Position numbers and translations under genes: made by a program
Notes under the pieces: generated by a model
Database searches by the model: none
Told to the model about the DNA's origin: nothing
The model's input: the letters and a program-made list of their open reading frames with translations, nothing else
In this document: positions 62,781 to 64,000 of the stretch, in pieces
Numbering within the stretch: position 1 is the first letter of the stretch
Layout of the letters: every line of letters starts with the position of its first letter
Source: Candidatus Bandiella numerosa
GTDB taxonomy: Bacteria; Pseudomonadota; Alphaproteobacteria; Rickettsiales; Midichloriaceae
DNA: 64,000 nt
Reading direction: 5' to 3'
NCBI RefSeq assembly: GCF_029981845.1
Contig: NZ_CP104164.1
Coordinates: 62,001-126,000, forward strand

Positions 62781-64000
62781 ATGTTTGCTTCTTTAAGTGA
62801 AAATTTTATAAAAGCTCTTGATAAAATTAAGCGCAAAGGGATCATATCAGGAGATGATTTAGAAGGGGCACTGCGTGAAATAAGAATATCTATGCTCGAG
62901 GCTGATGTTGCGCTAAGCGTAACTAAAGAATTTATAAAAAATGTAAAAAATAAAGCCATTGGACAGGAAGTTGTTAATAGCGTAACACCTGGGCAAATGA
63001 TAGTGAAGATTGTTCATGATGAATTAAAAAATATTTTAGGAACGGACGAGCAAGATATTAACTTAAAAGTGTCGCCCCCTGCGGTAATAATATTAGTTGG
63101 ATTACAAGGTGTGGGTAAGACAACAACTGCTGTTAAGTTAGCAGTATATTTAAGAAAAAAATTAAAGAAGAAAGTGTTGCTTGCATCATTGGATACATAT
63201 AGACCAGCTGCTCAGGAACAACTTGAGACACTTGGTAAGCAAGTCTCTATTGATACTCTTCCTATTATTCATAAACAATTTCCTCTGGATATTGCTAAAA
63301 GAGCGCTACAAGAGGGTAAAACAGGATTATATGACCTAATAATCCTGGATACGGCAGGTAGATTGCACACTGATGAAAAATTAATAGATGAAATCATTTC
63401 TATAAAACGCGTTACTAATCCTGTTGAAACTTTATTAGTAGCAGATTCTATGGCAGGACAAGATGCAGTAAGTAGTGCGAAGCAATTTCACGATTCAGTA
63501 AATTTAACAGGTATTGTATTGACTAGGATTGATGGTGATTCAAGGGGTGGAGCAGCGCTAAGTATAAAATATATCACAGGATGCCCTATCAAGTTTATCG
63601 GGCATGGAGAAAAAATATCTGATTTGGAAAAATTTTATCCTGAAAGAATTGCATCTAGAATTCTTGATATGGGAGATGTTGTTACTTTAGTCGAAAAAGC
63701 TATAGACGCAGTGAACGAAGAGGACTTAGAGCAGCTAGCTAAAAAAATGCAAAAGGGCAAATTCGATATGGAAGATTTAAAGAAACAGCTCAATAATTTA
63801 AAAAAAATGGGGGGAATATCTTCAATTATGGGTATGTTACCTGGTTTTAAGGGAATTAAGCAAGCTTTAGGTTCAGATAAATTTGATAAAAGTGTTATAA
63901 TCAGGCAAGAGGCAATAATAGACTCTATGACAAAAAAAGAGAAGATGTACCCCAAAATAATGAATGCATCAAGAAAAAATAGAGTTGCCAAGGGAGCTGG
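62781..64000 (+). CDS. ffh: Signal recognition particle protein Ffh (3' end beyond window)
   Basis: SRP54 GTPase that binds signal sequences and the SRP RNA and targets ribosomes to FtsY. The start ATG at 62781 opens MFASLSENFIKALDKIK. The N domain is followed by GTPase motifs VGLQGVGKTTTAVKL (residues ~106-120), DTYRPAAQEQL, DTAGRLHTDEKL, TRIDGDSRGGAAL and the hinge FIGHGEKISDLEKFYPERIASRILDMGDV. The Met-rich M domain begins around 310. 406 codons are in the window and the frame is open at the edge, so only the end is missing. Confidence 0.96.
   Translation, partial: MFASLSENFIKALDKIKRKGIISGDDLEGALREIRISMLEADVALSVTKEFIKNVKNKAIGQEVVNSVTPGQMIVKIVHDELKNILGTDEQDINLKVSPPAVIILVGLQGVGKTTTAVKLAVYLRKKLKKKVLLASLDTYRPAAQEQLETLGKQVSIDTLPIIHKQFPLDIAKRALQEGKTGLYDLIILDTAGRLHTDEKLIDEIISIKRVTNPVETLLVADSMAGQDAVSSAKQFHDSVNLTGIVLTRIDGDSRGGAALSIKYITGCPIKFIGHGEKISDLEKFYPERIASRILDMGDVVTLVEKAIDAVNEEDLEQLAKKMQKGKFDMEDLKKQLNNLKKMGGISSIMGMLPGFKGIKQALGSDKFDKSVIIRQEAIIDSMTKKEKMYPKIMNASRKNRVAKGA

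Noticed and set aside
62660..62959. Minus-strand 99-codon ORF
   Set aside because: It is antisense to the start of ffh, whose motifs on the plus strand are certain.

Overview
The window is strongly AT-rich DNA from an alphaproteobacterium of the order Rickettsiales, or a close relative with a reduced, host-associated genome. Three things support this. The 16S rRNA gene stands alone, with no 23S, 5S or tRNA genes beside it, as in Rickettsiales. The gene content is typical of the group: F0 genes atpB-E-X-F kept apart from F1, sucA-sucB-lpd, tatC-serS, dnaG-rpoD, a DUF1013/TrcR regulator, ProP-like and AmpG-like transporters, fused ispDF, and a DUF3576 lipoprotein. Repetitive AT-rich spacers separate the operons. 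I cannot name a genus. A protist symbiont near the Midichloriaceae or Rickettsiaceae would fit, but that is inference.

Layout. 0-5 kb: gatA, rbfA, an A-type Fe-S carrier, a class I photolyase and a DMT permease, with an octanucleotide tandem array just upstream of gatA. 5-9.6 kb: a 681-residue unrecognised protein (effector-like composition), then gshB-gmk-rlmE. 9.9-15.5 kb: glmS, the ATP synthase F0 genes, tgt and an alpha/beta hydrolase. 15.5-17.3 kb: a stand-alone cysteine desulfurase and the DUF1013 regulator. 17.3-20.7 kb: a MITE-like element with 41-bp terminal inverted repeats directly against hscC, an Hsp70 gene broken by a one-base frameshift, followed by a J-domain/RDD membrane protein and a dispersed repeat. 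20.8-22.4 kb: 16S rRNA (minus strand) with its promoter and a 25-bp processing stem. 22.7-31 kb: ProP- and PutP-like transporters, a secreted RNase T2, tatC-serS-RDD, a frameshifted coiled-coil gene and an unknown cysteine-containing protein. 31-43 kb: cysS, lpd, sucB, sucA, then xerC, rpoD, dnaG and a small glycine-rich ORF. 43-52 kb: uvrC, pgsA, an AAA-ATPase_like/ankyrin protein, a lipoprotein, pgpA, ispDF and an AmpG-like permease. 52-64 kb: lpd and pdhC of the pyruvate dehydrogenase complex, the envelope block rseP-bamA-skp-ppiD, a small lipoprotein, a glutamine synthetase catalytic domain without its N-terminal domain, and ffh running off the end of the window.

How the genes work together. 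Most are housekeeping. The minus-strand block rseP, bamA, skp, ppiD is one outer-membrane biogenesis unit. sucA-sucB-lpd feeds the TCA cycle, while the second lpd with pdhC serves pyruvate dehydrogenase. Accessory content lies in a few places: the hscC/J-RDD module boxed in by two repeats, the 681-residue protein, the RNase T2, the coiled-coil and 263-residue proteins, and the AAA/ankyrin protein. The most unusual signals are the repeats: the MITE against hscC, a 142-bp dispersed repeat in two nearly full copies and one fragment, the ten-copy octamer, and a long hairpin upstream of ffh.
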